A stretch of DNA of 64,000 bases from Geothrix fermentans DSM 14018 (GTDB lineage: Bacteria > Acidobacteriota > Holophagae > Holophagales > Holophagaceae): the NCBI RefSeq assembly GCF_000428885.1, contig NZ_AUAU01000005.1, positions 151,659-215,658 of the forward strand. Reading direction: 5' to 3'. Below the pieces are notes generated by a model. It made no database searches and was not told the DNA's origin. It worked only from the letters and a program-made list of their open reading frames with translations. The translations under genes were made by a program, and so were the position numbers. Positions 45,099 through 56,214 of the stretch are shown in pieces (position 1 is the stretch's first letter; the number at the start of each line of letters is the position of its first letter).

Positions 45099-45521
45099 TC
45101 AGAATCCGTGGCCGGCGGGATGCCCCGCGGCCTGGAGGCGGATGAGGCTGGCGTCGAGCTTGGCCTGGGCCGTGGCCAGGTCGTGCTCGGTCTGCGCCTC
45201 CTTGAGGAGCTTGAGGGCCCGCTGGCGCGAAGCCTCAGCCCGCTCCAGGTCGATCATCTCCACGGTCTCGCTCTCGCGGGCCAGGATGGTGACGCGGTCC
45301 GGACCCACCTCGGCGAACCCGCCGAAGACCGTGAGCCAGTGCTTCTGGCCGTCCTGCACGTAGTAGAGCAGGCCGTCGCCCACCTCGGTCATCAGGGGCG
45401 TGTGGCCCGGCAGGATGCCGTAGTAGCCGCGGGCAGCGGTGGGGAACTGGACTTCGGCCACCTCGGCCGAGAACACCGGCCGCTCCGGGGTGACGACTTC
45501 CAGCTTGATGGATTGGGACAT
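45099..45521 (-). CDS. atpC: ATP synthase F1 epsilon subunit
   Basis: A 140-residue subunit with an N-terminal beta-sandwich (LEVVTPERPVFSAEVAEVQFPTAARGYYGILPGHTPL, quoted in part) and a C-terminal helix pair. It couples and inhibits F1 rotation. It is the last ATP synthase gene of the operon. A hairpin lies in the 62-base gap after atpD. Confidence 0.95.
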   Translation of the reverse strand: MSQSIKLEVVTPERPVFSAEVAEVQFPTAARGYYGILPGHTPLMTEVGDGLLYYVQDGQKHWLTVFGGFAEVGPDRVTILARESETVEMIDLERAEASRQRALKLLKEAQTEHDLATAQAKLDASLIRLQAAGHPAGHGF

Positions 45522-45539
45522 GACAGGCTCTTTTCAATG

Positions 45540-45567
45540 CCCGGAATCCGCTTTCGCGGATTCCGGG
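45540..45567 (-). other. Perfect 12-bp hairpin between atpD and atpC
   Basis: cccggaatccgc (45540-45551) pairs with gcggattccggg (45556-45567) around a tttc loop. No T run follows on the minus strand, so it may protect or process the mRNA, or attenuate atpC, rather than end the operon. Confidence 0.65.
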
Positions 45568-45583
45568 TAGGAGAAGGACAAGG

Positions 45584-47114
<1,531 letters not shown>

Positions 47115-47115
<1 letters not shown>

Positions 47116-47996
47116 TAGGCATTGGCTCCAGACACGATCTCGATGATCTGGTTGGTGATGCTGGCCTGGCGGATCTTGTTCATGGTGAGGGTCAGCTTGG
47201 CGATCATCTCGCCGGCGTTGTTGCTGGCCTTGTCCATGGCCGCCATGCGGGCGCCGTGCTCGGAGGCGCTGCTCTCCAGGAGGTTGCGCAGCAGCTCGGT
47301 CTCCACGAAGCGGGGCAGCAGGGTCTCCAGCACCGCATTGGGATCGGGCTCGAGCAGGTGGGACACCTCGATGGCATCCCGGCCCTCGGCGCGCCGGTCC
47401 AGCTCCATGGGGAAGACCTTGAACACCGTGGGGGTCTGGGCGACGGGACTGTTGAAGTAGTTGTAGATCACGTAGAGGGCGTCGATCTCGCCCGCGTGGT
47501 ACTGGGCGGCGGCACCTTCGGAGATCTCCGTCACCACATGCTGGAAGCCCGTGATCGGGACGTTGAGATACTCCCGGGCGGCGTTGAGCTTCCGCTTGCG
47601 CGCCCACTCCGCGGCGCGCTTCCCGACCACGTCCAGGTGGACGATCTCAGAGGAGGTCTGCTCCACGAAGGCCGTGGCGGCCTTGAGCACGTTGGCGTTG
47701 AAGCCGCCGCAGAGGCCCTTGTCCGAGGCCACGAGGACCACGCGGATGCGCTTCTCCTCGCGGGGGGCCAGGAAGGCCTGGGCGGCGGAACCCGGCTGGA
47801 TCTCGGCATCACCCCCGATGCGGCCCACCACGCGGCGGACGACATCCATCATCTTACCGGCGTAGGGGCGCAGGGCCACCAGGCGCTCCTGGGACTTCCG
47901 CAGCTTCACCGCGGAAATCATCTTCATGGCCTTGGTGACCTGCTGGGTGTTCTTGACTGACCTAATACGGCGTCGGATGTCTTGGAGGCCGGCCAT
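47115..47996 (-). CDS. atpG: ATP synthase F1 gamma subunit
   Basis: A 293-residue central stalk protein with the family ends MAGLQDIRRRIRSVKNTQQV and ITNQIIEIVSGANA, and SDKGLCGGFNANVLK in the middle. The first codons use rare choices for this genome (CGA, CGT, ATT, AGG, TCA), unlike the near-identical duplicated segment just upstream (47999-48175). Confidence 0.96.
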
Positions 47997-47998
47997 GG

Positions 47999-48175
47999 CT
48001 AGTTACTCCAATCCGAAAGGGGTCGGTAAGGCAAGCTCATGGCCTTGGTGACCTGCTGGGTGTTCTTCACCGACCGGATGCGGCGGCGAATGTCATCTCC
48101 GAAAGCCCGCTGGGCTTTCGGAGAACGGCTCGCCACCACCCATCCACTCGGCGCGGCTTTATGGAGACCGGCCAT
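47999..48175 (-). pseudogene. Partial duplicate of the atpG 5' end with a 75-bp insertion
   Basis: Read leftwards from 48175: MAGL, then about 25 foreign codons, then DIRRRIRSVKNTQQVTKAM followed by unrelated residues and a TAG that ends 2 bases before the true atpG ATG. The stretch coding NTQQVTKAM is identical in DNA to atpG, while the DIRRRIRSVK part differs only at silent positions. The insertion carries a 13-bp perfect hairpin (48096-48124). It forms a 58-codon open frame that could still be translated. Confidence 0.8.
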
Positions 48176-48179
48176 CGGA

Positions 48180-49790
<1,611 letters not shown>

Positions 49791-50333
49791 CTAGGCCGAG
49801 AGAAGCTGGGTCTTGAGCTGGCGGAGCTGGCCCTGGAGCGAGGCGTCCAGGACCGTGGAGCCCACCTGGACCTTCAGGCCGCCGAGCAGCGCGGCGTCCT
49901 GCTTCCAGGAGAGGCGGATGGTCTTGCCGGTGCGGGTGGCCAGGGAGGCGACGAGGGCCTTGGACTGGGCCTCGCTGAGGGCCTGGGCGCTGGACACCCG
50001 GGCCTCGACGATGCCGGCGCGCTCATCCACAAGCTCCGCGAAGCTGCGGTGGATGTCCGCCAGGAGGTTCAGGCGGCCGGCCTCGGCCACCACCCGGAAG
50101 AAGTGGCGGAGCGTCTGGCTCACCTTGGCGCTGGCGAGGATGGCCTCGAAGACTTCGGCCTTCTTGGTGGGCAGCACCAGGGGCGAGGCCACCAGGCGGG
50201 TGAGGTCGGCGTTGGCGGCCACGGCGGCGGCCACGGTGTCCAGCTCCTGCTGGAGCTGGGGCACGTTGCCCTGCTTGTCGCCGATCTGGAGGAGGGCCTT
50301 GGCGTAGCGCCGGGCGGTCAGGCGGTTGCTCAC
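49791..50333 (-). CDS. atpH: ATP synthase delta (OSCP) subunit
   Basis: A 180-residue stator protein. The N-terminal helical domain starts ARRYAKALLQIGDKQGNVPQ, and the C-terminal part has KTIRLSWKQDAALLGGLKVQ, a conserved end. Its start overlaps the stop of the b-subunit gene by 4 bases. Confidence 0.93.
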   Translation of the reverse strand: MSNRLTARRYAKALLQIGDKQGNVPQLQQELDTVAAAVAANADLTRLVASPLVLPTKKAEVFEAILASAKVSQTLRHFFRVVAEAGRLNLLADIHRSFAELVDERAGIVEARVSSAQALSEAQSKALVASLATRTGKTIRLSWKQDAALLGGLKVQVGSTVLDASLQGQLRQLKTQLLSA

Positions 50334-51070
50334 TGCACGCCTCCAATCTGCTGAATGGCACGGTCAATGGCCTTGGCGGCCTCGGGGCCCTGCACCTTGG
50401 CTTCCAGGCGCTTGGCGGCGCCCTCGACGGCCAGCTCGGCCACGAGGGCCCGCAGCTCCTGCTCGGCCTGGCGCTTCTGGAAGCCGATCTCCGCCTGGGC
50501 CTGGGCCAGAATCTGGCCGGCCTCGGCCTTGGCGGCCTCCAGCACGCGCTGTTTCTCGGCCTCGGCGTCGGTTTCGGCCTTGGCCAGGATGCCCGCCAGC
50601 TCGCCCTCGAGCCCGGCCATCTTGGCCTCCATCTCCTTCATCTGCGCCTCGCCCTCGGCCTTGTCCCGCTCCGCCTGGGCGAGCAGGGTCTCCAACTCCT
50701 CCTTGCGGGACTTGAACATGGCGGACAGGGCGCCCTTCAGCAGGAAGAAGAGGGCCGCGGCGTAGATGGCGAAGTTCAGGAGCTGAACGAGGAAGGCACC
50801 CAGATTGCCGTATTCCTTGCCGAAGAGCTTCATGGCGGGACCGTGGTGGGCGCCGCCGTGAGCGTCGTGGCCGGCGGCCTCAGCCCCGTGGGTTTCGGTT
50901 CCGTGAGCTTCGGGCGCATGGCCTTCCGCGGGCTGGGCCTCGTGGCCGGCGGCCGGCGCTTCGTGCTTCTCGGCCGCGGGCGCCGCATGGGTGTCGTGGG
51001 CCTGGGCCGAGAGTCCGACGGGACTGAGGGCCAGGGCGGCGGCAAGGGAGAGTCGGATCAGCGTCGTCAT
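50330..51070 (-). CDS. atpF: ATP synthase b subunit with signal peptide and His-rich extension
   Basis: A 246-residue stator subunit. Residues ~85-246 are a normal b subunit: one membrane helix (LGAFLVQLLNFAIYAAALFFLL) and a long charged coiled coil. Before it are a signal-like segment (IRLSLAAALALSPVGLSAQA) and about 55 residues rich in His, Ala and Glu with roughly eleven His (GHEAQPAEGHAPEAHGTETH is part). This would place a His-rich arm in the periplasm. No frame break is seen. It overlaps atpH by 4 bases and follows the other b-type gene after 2 bases. Confidence 0.88.
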   Translation of the reverse strand: MTTLIRLSLAAALALSPVGLSAQAHDTHAAPAAEKHEAPAAGHEAQPAEGHAPEAHGTETHGAEAAGHDAHGGAHHGPAMKLFGKEYGNLGAFLVQLLNFAIYAAALFFLLKGALSAMFKSRKEELETLLAQAERDKAEGEAQMKEMEAKMAGLEGELAGILAKAETDAEAEKQRVLEAAKAEAGQILAQAQAEIGFQKRQAEQELRALVAELAVEGAAKRLEAKVQGPEAAKAIDRAIQQIGGVQ

Positions 51071-51072
51071 GC

Positions 51073-51585
51073 TCAGGCCTGCTTCAAAAGGGTCTGGGCC
51101 ATGGACTCGGAGAGGGCATCCACCTGGGCCAGCAGGTTCTGCTTGGCCTCGGCCTGCTGGGCCTTCAGGGAGGCCACGGCGGCCTGGCGCTCGGCCAGGG
51201 CCTTGACCCGGGCCTCCTCCAGCAGCCGCTGCTTCTCCTGGCCCGCGGCATCCGCCAGCGTCTTGCGGCGGTCGAAGGCCTTGGCCCGGAGGTCCTTCAG
51301 CCGCGCCTGATAGTCCTTCTGGCGCGCGTCCAGCTCGGCGGCGGCCTGGGCCTTGGCATCCCCGCCGGCGCTCAGGTCGCGCTCGCGGTCATCCATGACC
51401 TGCGTGATGGGCTTGAAGAAGACCACCTTGAGGTAGAGGTAGAGCACCACGAGCAGGACGATCACGAACAGGACCGCCGGCAGGTCGGGACGCATGGGAT
51501 CCGGCATCTGGGCCAGGATGCGCGCAACGGGGCCATCCCCTTCCGGTGATCGGAGCGTCAGATTCGCCAGTTCCAGCAGCGCCAC
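51073..51585 (-). CDS. ATP synthase b'-type subunit
   Basis: A 170-residue second b-type subunit. A membrane helix near residues 33-52 (LPAVLFVIVLLVVLYLYLKVV) leads into a coiled coil (KPITQVMDDRERDLSAGG, AQAAAELDARQKDYQARLKD). Two different b subunits form the stator in cyanobacteria, purple bacteria and many others. The GTG start at 51585 follows GGAGGG at good spacing. It is the first gene of the operon. Confidence 0.85.
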   Translation of the reverse strand: MALLELANLTLRSPEGDGPVARILAQMPDPMRPDLPAVLFVIVLLVVLYLYLKVVFFKPITQVMDDRERDLSAGGDAKAQAAAELDARQKDYQARLKDLRAKAFDRRKTLADAAGQEKQRLLEEARVKALAERQAAVASLKAQQAEAKQNLLAQVDALSESMAQTLLKQA

Positions 51586-51779
51586 AGGCCACCCTCCAGA
51601 AACATCCCAAGGCCACGGCCGGACGGACCGGCCAGGGTCAAACCGACACCAGCGAAGGTCCGCGGGAACCTCTGGCACGGAAGTCCTAACACCTTACCAG
51701 ACGGGCCCGGTTCCCTCAACGCGGAGCTTTGTCCTTGACCCTTCCCGCATCCTGTGTGAGCATCGTGGTTCGGCGATTC

Positions 51780-51855
51780 GGGCGATTAGCTCAGTCGGTA
51801 GAGCAGCTGCCTTACACGCAGCATGTCGGCGGTTCGAGCCCGTCATCGCCCACCA
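51780..51855 (+). tRNA. tRNA-Val (anticodon TAC)
   Basis: A complete cloverleaf: acceptor GGGCGAT/ATCGCCC, anticodon stem GCTGC/GCAGC with loop CTTACAC, T loop TTCGAGC, and encoded CCA at 51853-51855. Confidence 0.95.
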
Positions 51856-51877
51856 GATTCATCTGGTGAAAAAGCAA

Positions 51878-51954
51878 GGGGTTGTAGCTCAGTCGGTTAG
51901 AGTGCCGGCCTGTCACGCCGGAGGTCGCGGGTTCGAGCCCCGTCAGCCCCGCCA
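51878..51954 (+). tRNA. tRNA-Asp (anticodon GTC)
   Basis: A complete cloverleaf: acceptor GGGGTTG/CAGCCCC, anticodon stem CCGGC/GCCGG with loop CTGTCAC, T loop TTCGAGC, discriminator G and encoded CCA. It lies 22 bases after tRNA-Val. Its 3' half is also one arm of a large palindrome. Confidence 0.95.
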
Positions 51955-51982
51955 AAAAGCGCCCAGTCGGGCGCTTTTTGGC
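51951..51982 (+). terminator. Terminator of the tRNA-Val/tRNA-Asp transcript
   Basis: gccaaaaagcgccc (51951-51964) pairs perfectly with gggcgctttttggc (51969-51982) around agtc, with a T5 run inside the right arm. The stem begins at the tRNA's own GCCA end. Confidence 0.85.
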
Positions 51983-51985
51983 GTA

Positions 51986-52009
51986 CGGGGCTGACGGGGC
52001 TCGGACCCG
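51986..52009 (-). repeat. Inverted copy of the tRNA-Asp 3' end
   Basis: The 24 bases are the reverse complement of 51928-51951 (T arm and acceptor of tRNA-Asp) with one mismatch. Together with the terminator they make a palindrome of about 82 bp, interrupted only by three extra bases at 51983-51985. Confidence 0.85.
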
Positions 52010-52355
52010 CCCCGGCCGCGCATGCGCGGCCAGGATCCAGCGTCGAGTGGGCTGGTCATCCCGTCGCGGAGGCCCTCCAGTGGAGGGCCGGAGCAGGGAT
52101 GGCCAGACCGGCGGACGCAAGCCCGCAGGGCGCCGCGGACGCGTTCGAGCCCCGTGATTGCGTGGGTCGGCATGAGAGGCGGGGAGCGGCGGGCCTGTCA
52201 GGCTGGCCGGGATACAGTGTCGGGTTGGATCGTGGATGTGGCGCCGGAACGAGACCGGGACTGCGAGCCCGAAGGGCGATGCAGGCCCAGTTCGAGCCCT
52301 CGATTGCCGAAGTCGGCGCGAGAGTCGGAGAATGGCCCTGCTGACCGGGTTCCCC
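52010..52355. other. Gene-free stretch with tRNA T-arm-like fragments
   Basis: No credible gene is seen. Two further T-arm-like strings occur on the plus strand: gttcgagccccgtgattgcg (about 52143-52162) and gttcgagccctcgattgccg (about 52290-52309). These look like decayed tRNA 3' ends. Open frames here lack family character and ribosome sites. Confidence 0.5.
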
Positions 52356-52700
52356 CTACCTCATCTCGCTCTTGAACGCCGCCAGATCCCGCCGCAGGAT
52401 CGTGGCCCGGTTCTTGGCTTCGGTGGACTTCAGCCGGGGAGCCAGTTCATTCAGCTCCCGCTCAATGCGGTCGAAGGTGGCGATCGGGTTTTCCACCTGG
52501 CTGGACGCATCCACCCCCAGGGCCTGGGTCCGGCCCGCCGCCTGCCACTGCTGGCGGGCCCGCGCGAACTGCTCACCCAGGTCGATGACCTGCTGTTCCT
52601 CCTCGGACAGCGCCACCCAGGGCAGGCGGCCGGTCATGTAGTAGTAGCCTCCGGTGAAAGCCGCGGCCACGAACAGGAAGACCGCCAGGATCCGCTTCAT
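52356..52700 (-). CDS. Small membrane-anchored or exported helical protein
   Basis: A 114-residue hypothetical protein. The N terminus (MKRILAVFLFVAAAFTGGYYY) is a signal peptide or anchor. The rest is charged and helical (LSEEEQQVIDLGEQFARARQQ; TFDRIERELNELAPRLKSTE), probably a coiled coil. No family is recognised. The start at 52700 has GAGGTGGG before it. Confidence 0.6.
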   Translation of the reverse strand: MKRILAVFLFVAAAFTGGYYYMTGRLPWVALSEEEQQVIDLGEQFARARQQWQAAGRTQALGVDASSQVENPIATFDRIERELNELAPRLKSTEAKNRATILRRDLAAFKSEMR

Positions 52701-52798
52701 GGTCCCACCTCGCTGGATGTCCGGCCCCAGCTTACGGTGGAATCCCGATCCCTTCGCTGTCTTTTCCCCACGGAACCGATAGACTGGAAGGCTTGGGT

Positions 52799-53069
52799 GG
52801 GGTCTGATTCCAGAGTGGGGCGTGGCCGCGCGAGCGGCGCCGCCCAAGCGAGGCAAGGAAAGCGACGATGGCAATAGCGGCACTATTGACGAGGAGCTTG
52901 ACGCAGGATCGCGCCGGGCGCCGCCGCTCGCCCTCTGGGACGGGCCCAGGCGCGCGCCCAGGTGCGTTGGTGGCCTTGAACGATGCCCCACATCGCCCTG
53001 CGGCCACCGCCTTCCTGGATCACGCGGCTGGACCCGTCGCGGCCCACATCCACTCTGGAATCAGACCCC
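52799..53069. mobile_element. MITE-like element with 20-bp terminal inverted repeats
   Basis: ggggtctgattccagagtgg (52799-52818) is the exact reverse complement of 53050-53069. The 271-bp unit has no transposase and no convincing gene, and it fills most of the 373 bases between the small helical protein gene and der. No target-site duplication could be recognised by eye. Its right end lies 4 bases before the der ATG, so it forms the der leader. Confidence 0.6.
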
Positions 53070-53073
53070 GCCC

Positions 53074-54654
53074 ATGAAGCTACCCCTCGTCGCCCTCTGC
53101 GGACGCCCCAACGTGGGCAAGTCCACCCTCTTCAACCGGCTCACCCGCAGCCGGGCGGCCCTGGTCCACGACCTGCCGGGCATGACCCGGGACCGCAGCT
53201 ACGGCCGCGTCACCTGCCTCAGCGAGGAAGGCCTCGCCGAAGAGGTCTTCGAGCTGGTGGACACCGGCGGCCTGGACTTCGAGGGCGATGACGTCATCAC
53301 CCAGGGCATCACCCGCATGGCCGAGGCGGCCCTGGGCGAGGCGCACGTGGCCATCCTGCTGGTGGACGGCCACGACGGCCTCACCGCAGGAGACGAGGAG
53401 ATCGCCGCGCGCCTGCGCCGCCAGGGCAAGCCCATCCTGCTCGTCATCAACAAGCTGGACGGCATGAAGGGCGGCGCCCCCGATGCCGGCTTCTACGGCC
53501 TCGGCTTCGACGAGGTGCTCTCCATCTCCGCGGCCCACGGCTCCGGCGTGCCCGAGCTGATGGAGGCCATCCGGGCCCGCCTGCCCTTCCACCGCACCCC
53601 GGAGGAGGCGGCCATCCACAACCTCTCGGACGAGCTGCGCTTCGCCCTCATCGGCCGCCCCAACGTGGGCAAGTCCTCGCTGACCAACCGCCTGCTGGGC
53701 TACGAGCGCAGCCTGGTGAGCGAGGTGGCCGGCACCACGCGGGACACGGTGGACACGGTCTTCCACGTGAAGGACAAGGTCTACCGGATGATCGACACCG
53801 CCGGCATCCGCAAGAAGGGCAAGACCCACGAAGGCGCCGAGAAGCTCAGCATCCTCAAGGCCAAGCAGGCCATGGCCCGGGCCGACGTGAGCCTCCTGCT
53901 GCTGGACGCCGTGGAAGGCGCCACGCACCAGGACGCCGTCATCGCCGGCTACGCCCAGGAGGCCGGCGCCGCCGTCATCCTCGTGGTGAACAAGTGGGAC
54001 CTCGTCGAGAAGGACACCCACACCATCTACGGCGCCGAGGAGGACCTGCGCCGCAGCTTGGGCTTCCTCCACCACGCCCCCATGATCTTCCTCTCGGCCC
54101 TGACCGGACAGCGGGTGTCCAAGTTGTTCGGCATGATCGACACGCTGGCGGAGGCGCACGCCCGGCGCATCCCCACGGGCGAGCTGAACCGCTTCCTGCG
54201 CGAGTCCGTGGCGGCCATGAGCCCCCATGCCGTGGACGGCAAGCTGCCCAAGCTCTACTTCATGACCCAGGTGGGCGTGCGGCCCCCCAGCTTCGTGGTG
54301 AAGGCCAACACCGACCGCGGCCTCCACTTCAGCTATGTGCGCTACCTGGAGAACCGCCTGCGGGAGCAGTTCGGCCTGGCGGGCGTGCCCCTGCGCCTCA
54401 GCGTCCAGAAGAAGCAGAGGGGCGAAGGCGAGGAGGCCGAAGTCGCCCCCGTGCGGCGCATCCTCGATCCGGGCGAGGGCCTCAAGCCCTCCCGCAGCAA
54501 CGAGTCCCTCCAGGCCCAGCGGGCGGACAAGGTGAAGGCCCGGCCCCGGCCCAAGAAGCAGGAGGGCCCCAGGCCCGCCGCCAAGCAGGCCCCCCGCAAG
54601 GGAACTGGCGCGCCCCCGAAGCGGGTCCGCCAGAAGTCCACCAAGCGCCCCTAG
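53074..54654 (+). CDS. der: Ribosome biogenesis GTPase Der (EngA) with basic C-terminal tail
   Basis: A 526-residue double GTPase of 50S assembly. The first G domain has GRPNVGKSTLFNRL, DTGGLDF and NKLD; the second has GRPNVGKSSLTNRLLG, DTAGIRKKG and NKWD. A KH-like domain follows (LPKLYFMTQVGVRPPSFVV). The last ~75 residues are a Lys/Arg/Pro-rich tail not found in most family members (usual length 440-500). It may help ribosome binding. No ribosome site stands out before the ATG, because the upstream DNA is the MITE-like arm. Confidence 0.95.
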   Translation: MKLPLVALCGRPNVGKSTLFNRLTRSRAALVHDLPGMTRDRSYGRVTCLSEEGLAEEVFELVDTGGLDFEGDDVITQGITRMAEAALGEAHVAILLVDGHDGLTAGDEEIAARLRRQGKPILLVINKLDGMKGGAPDAGFYGLGFDEVLSISAAHGSGVPELMEAIRARLPFHRTPEEAAIHNLSDELRFALIGRPNVGKSSLTNRLLGYERSLVSEVAGTTRDTVDTVFHVKDKVYRMIDTAGIRKKGKTHEGAEKLSILKAKQAMARADVSLLLLDAVEGATHQDAVIAGYAQEAGAAVILVVNKWDLVEKDTHTIYGAEEDLRRSLGFLHHAPMIFLSALTGQRVSKLFGMIDTLAEAHARRIPTGELNRFLRESVAAMSPHAVDGKLPKLYFMTQVGVRPPSFVVKANTDRGLHFSYVRYLENRLREQFGLAGVPLRLSVQKKQRGEGEEAEVAPVRRILDPGEGLKPSRSNESLQAQRADKVKARPRPKKQEGPRPAAKQAPRKGTGAPPKRVRQKSTKRP

Positions 54655-54719
54655 CCGCGCCGGAATGGCGGGAATTCCAGCCGGGTCTGGGCTATCGTAG
54701 GCCACACTCCGGAGTCCCC

Positions 54720-55976
54720 ATGATCCTGCGCGGCCTTCTTGCCAGCCTCCTATGCCTGGCCCTCTGCGGCCAGGAGCGGCCGCTCGTCCTCAAGGCGGCC
54801 AGGCTCCTGGACGTCCGCACCGGAAAGGTGGAGGCCCCCGGCCAGCTCTGGGTGAAGGATGGCCGCATCCAGCCTGGCGCGCCGCCCGCGGGCGCCGAGA
54901 CCCTCGACCTGGGCGACCGCACCCTGCTGCCCGGCCTCATCGACTGCCACACCCACCTGCTCATCCCGGCGGGACTCGGCGAACTGGGCTACCTCAAGCG
55001 CAGCCATGGCGCCCTTCTTCTGGATGGCGTGGTGAACGCCCGGAAGGTGCTCGAAGCGGGATTCACCACCGTGCGGGATGTGGGGGCCCCGGCAGGCTTC
55101 GGCGACGTGGCCCTGCGGGATGCCATCGCCCGCGGCGACATCCCCGGGCCGCGGATGCTGGTGGCGGGGCCCTCCCTGTCCATCACGGGCGGCCACGGCG
55201 ACCTCAACGGCTTCCCGCCCCACCTCCATACGGACGATGAGCACATCGTGGACTCCCCGGACCAGGGCAGGCACGCCGTTCGCGAGTGGCGCAAGCGCGG
55301 GGTGGACCACATCAAGATCCATGCGACCGGCGGCGTGCTCTCCAATCACGACGATCCCGGAGCGCCCAGCTTCAGCCCGGCCGAGTTCAAGGCCCTGGTG
55401 GAGGAGGCGAACCGTCGCGGCATGGACGTGTGCGCCCACGCCCACGGGGATGCGGGCATCCTCGAGGCCACCGTGGCGGGCGTACGATCCATCGAGCACG
55501 GCAGCCTGCTGAGCCTGGCCACGGCCCGGGAGATGAAGGCCCGCGGTACCTTCCTGGTGCCCACCCTGTACGCCCTCGAATCCATCCTGCTGCCCGGCAA
55601 CCCCTACCACGTTCCAGAAGGCTCCATCGCCAAGGCCCGCGCCATCCTGCCCCTGCGGCGGGCCGGCTTCAAGGCCGCACTGGATGCGGGGATCCCCATC
55701 GCCTACGGCACGGATATCGGCGTCTTCGAGCATCGCCAGGTGGCCATGGATTTCCGGTACCTCGCGGCCTATGGCATGACCCCCCTGCAGGCCATCCAGA
55801 GCGCCACCGTGGTCGCGGCCCGGCTGCTGCGCCTCGAGACGGAGATCGGCACCCTGGAGGCAGGCCGGGCGGCCGACATCATCGCCGTGGAGGGCGACCC
55901 CTTGAAGGACATCACCACCCTGGAGCGCGTCTCCTTCGTCCTCAAGGGAGGCAAGGTCATCCGCCAGGCGCCTTGA
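54720..55976 (+). CDS. Exported amidohydrolase family protein (imidazolonepropionase-like)
   Basis: A 418-residue metal-dependent hydrolase with a signal peptide (ILRGLLASLLCLALCG). The metal site includes LIDCHTHLL, KIHATGGVLSNHDD, CAHAHGD and SIEHGS, and the catalytic Asp in YGTDIG. Family members hydrolyse cyclic amides or dipeptides such as X-Pro. The exact substrate is unknown. It starts 65 bases after der and may share its transcript. Confidence 0.85.
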   Translation: MILRGLLASLLCLALCGQERPLVLKAARLLDVRTGKVEAPGQLWVKDGRIQPGAPPAGAETLDLGDRTLLPGLIDCHTHLLIPAGLGELGYLKRSHGALLLDGVVNARKVLEAGFTTVRDVGAPAGFGDVALRDAIARGDIPGPRMLVAGPSLSITGGHGDLNGFPPHLHTDDEHIVDSPDQGRHAVREWRKRGVDHIKIHATGGVLSNHDDPGAPSFSPAEFKALVEEANRRGMDVCAHAHGDAGILEATVAGVRSIEHGSLLSLATAREMKARGTFLVPTLYALESILLPGNPYHVPEGSIAKARAILPLRRAGFKAALDAGIPIAYGTDIGVFEHRQVAMDFRYLAAYGMTPLQAIQSATVVAARLLRLETEIGTLEAGRAADIIAVEGDPLKDITTLERVSFVLKGGKVIRQAP

Positions 55977-56214
55977 TCAAAGCCTTCAAACCTGACTTCG
56001 TGATTGGCTATCAATTGATTGAATCAGGGTGTTTGATCGAAATAAAGTTAAATAGAATTGATTCCCATGAAAATTAACAAGCCTTAACTTGAGGGGTTGA
56101 CGGTCGGCGGGGAGTCTGGATCCGACTTCACGATCTTTCCCCTCACCGCGCCTCCGCCCTCGCAACCTGCGAAGCGGGAAGGCCTCCCCCCCCCCTCCAA
56201 GTCAAGGAGCTTCC
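55977..56214 (+). promoter_or_regulatory. AT-rich leader of the M4 protease gene
   Basis: The 55980-56095 stretch is strikingly AT-rich for this window, with ttgatt, tgtttgatcgaaataaag and ttaaatagaattgattccc segments. It is the most likely promoter area for the protease. No single -35/-10 pair is convincing. AAGGAG lies 8 bases before the ATG at 56215. Confidence 0.4.

Noticed and set aside
51955..52355. Coding genes in the stretch after tRNA-Asp
   Set aside because: Several short open frames exist on both strands, but they contain translated tRNA debris, have no ribosome sites and match no family.
52819..53049. A gene inside the MITE-like unit (open frames of 60-90 codons on both strands)
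   Set aside because: Composition and starts are unconvincing, and the frames continue through the inverted repeats.
54500..54654. Frameshift at the end of der
   Set aside because: The basic tail is in frame, has normal codon use and ends with a proper stop. It looks like a true extension.
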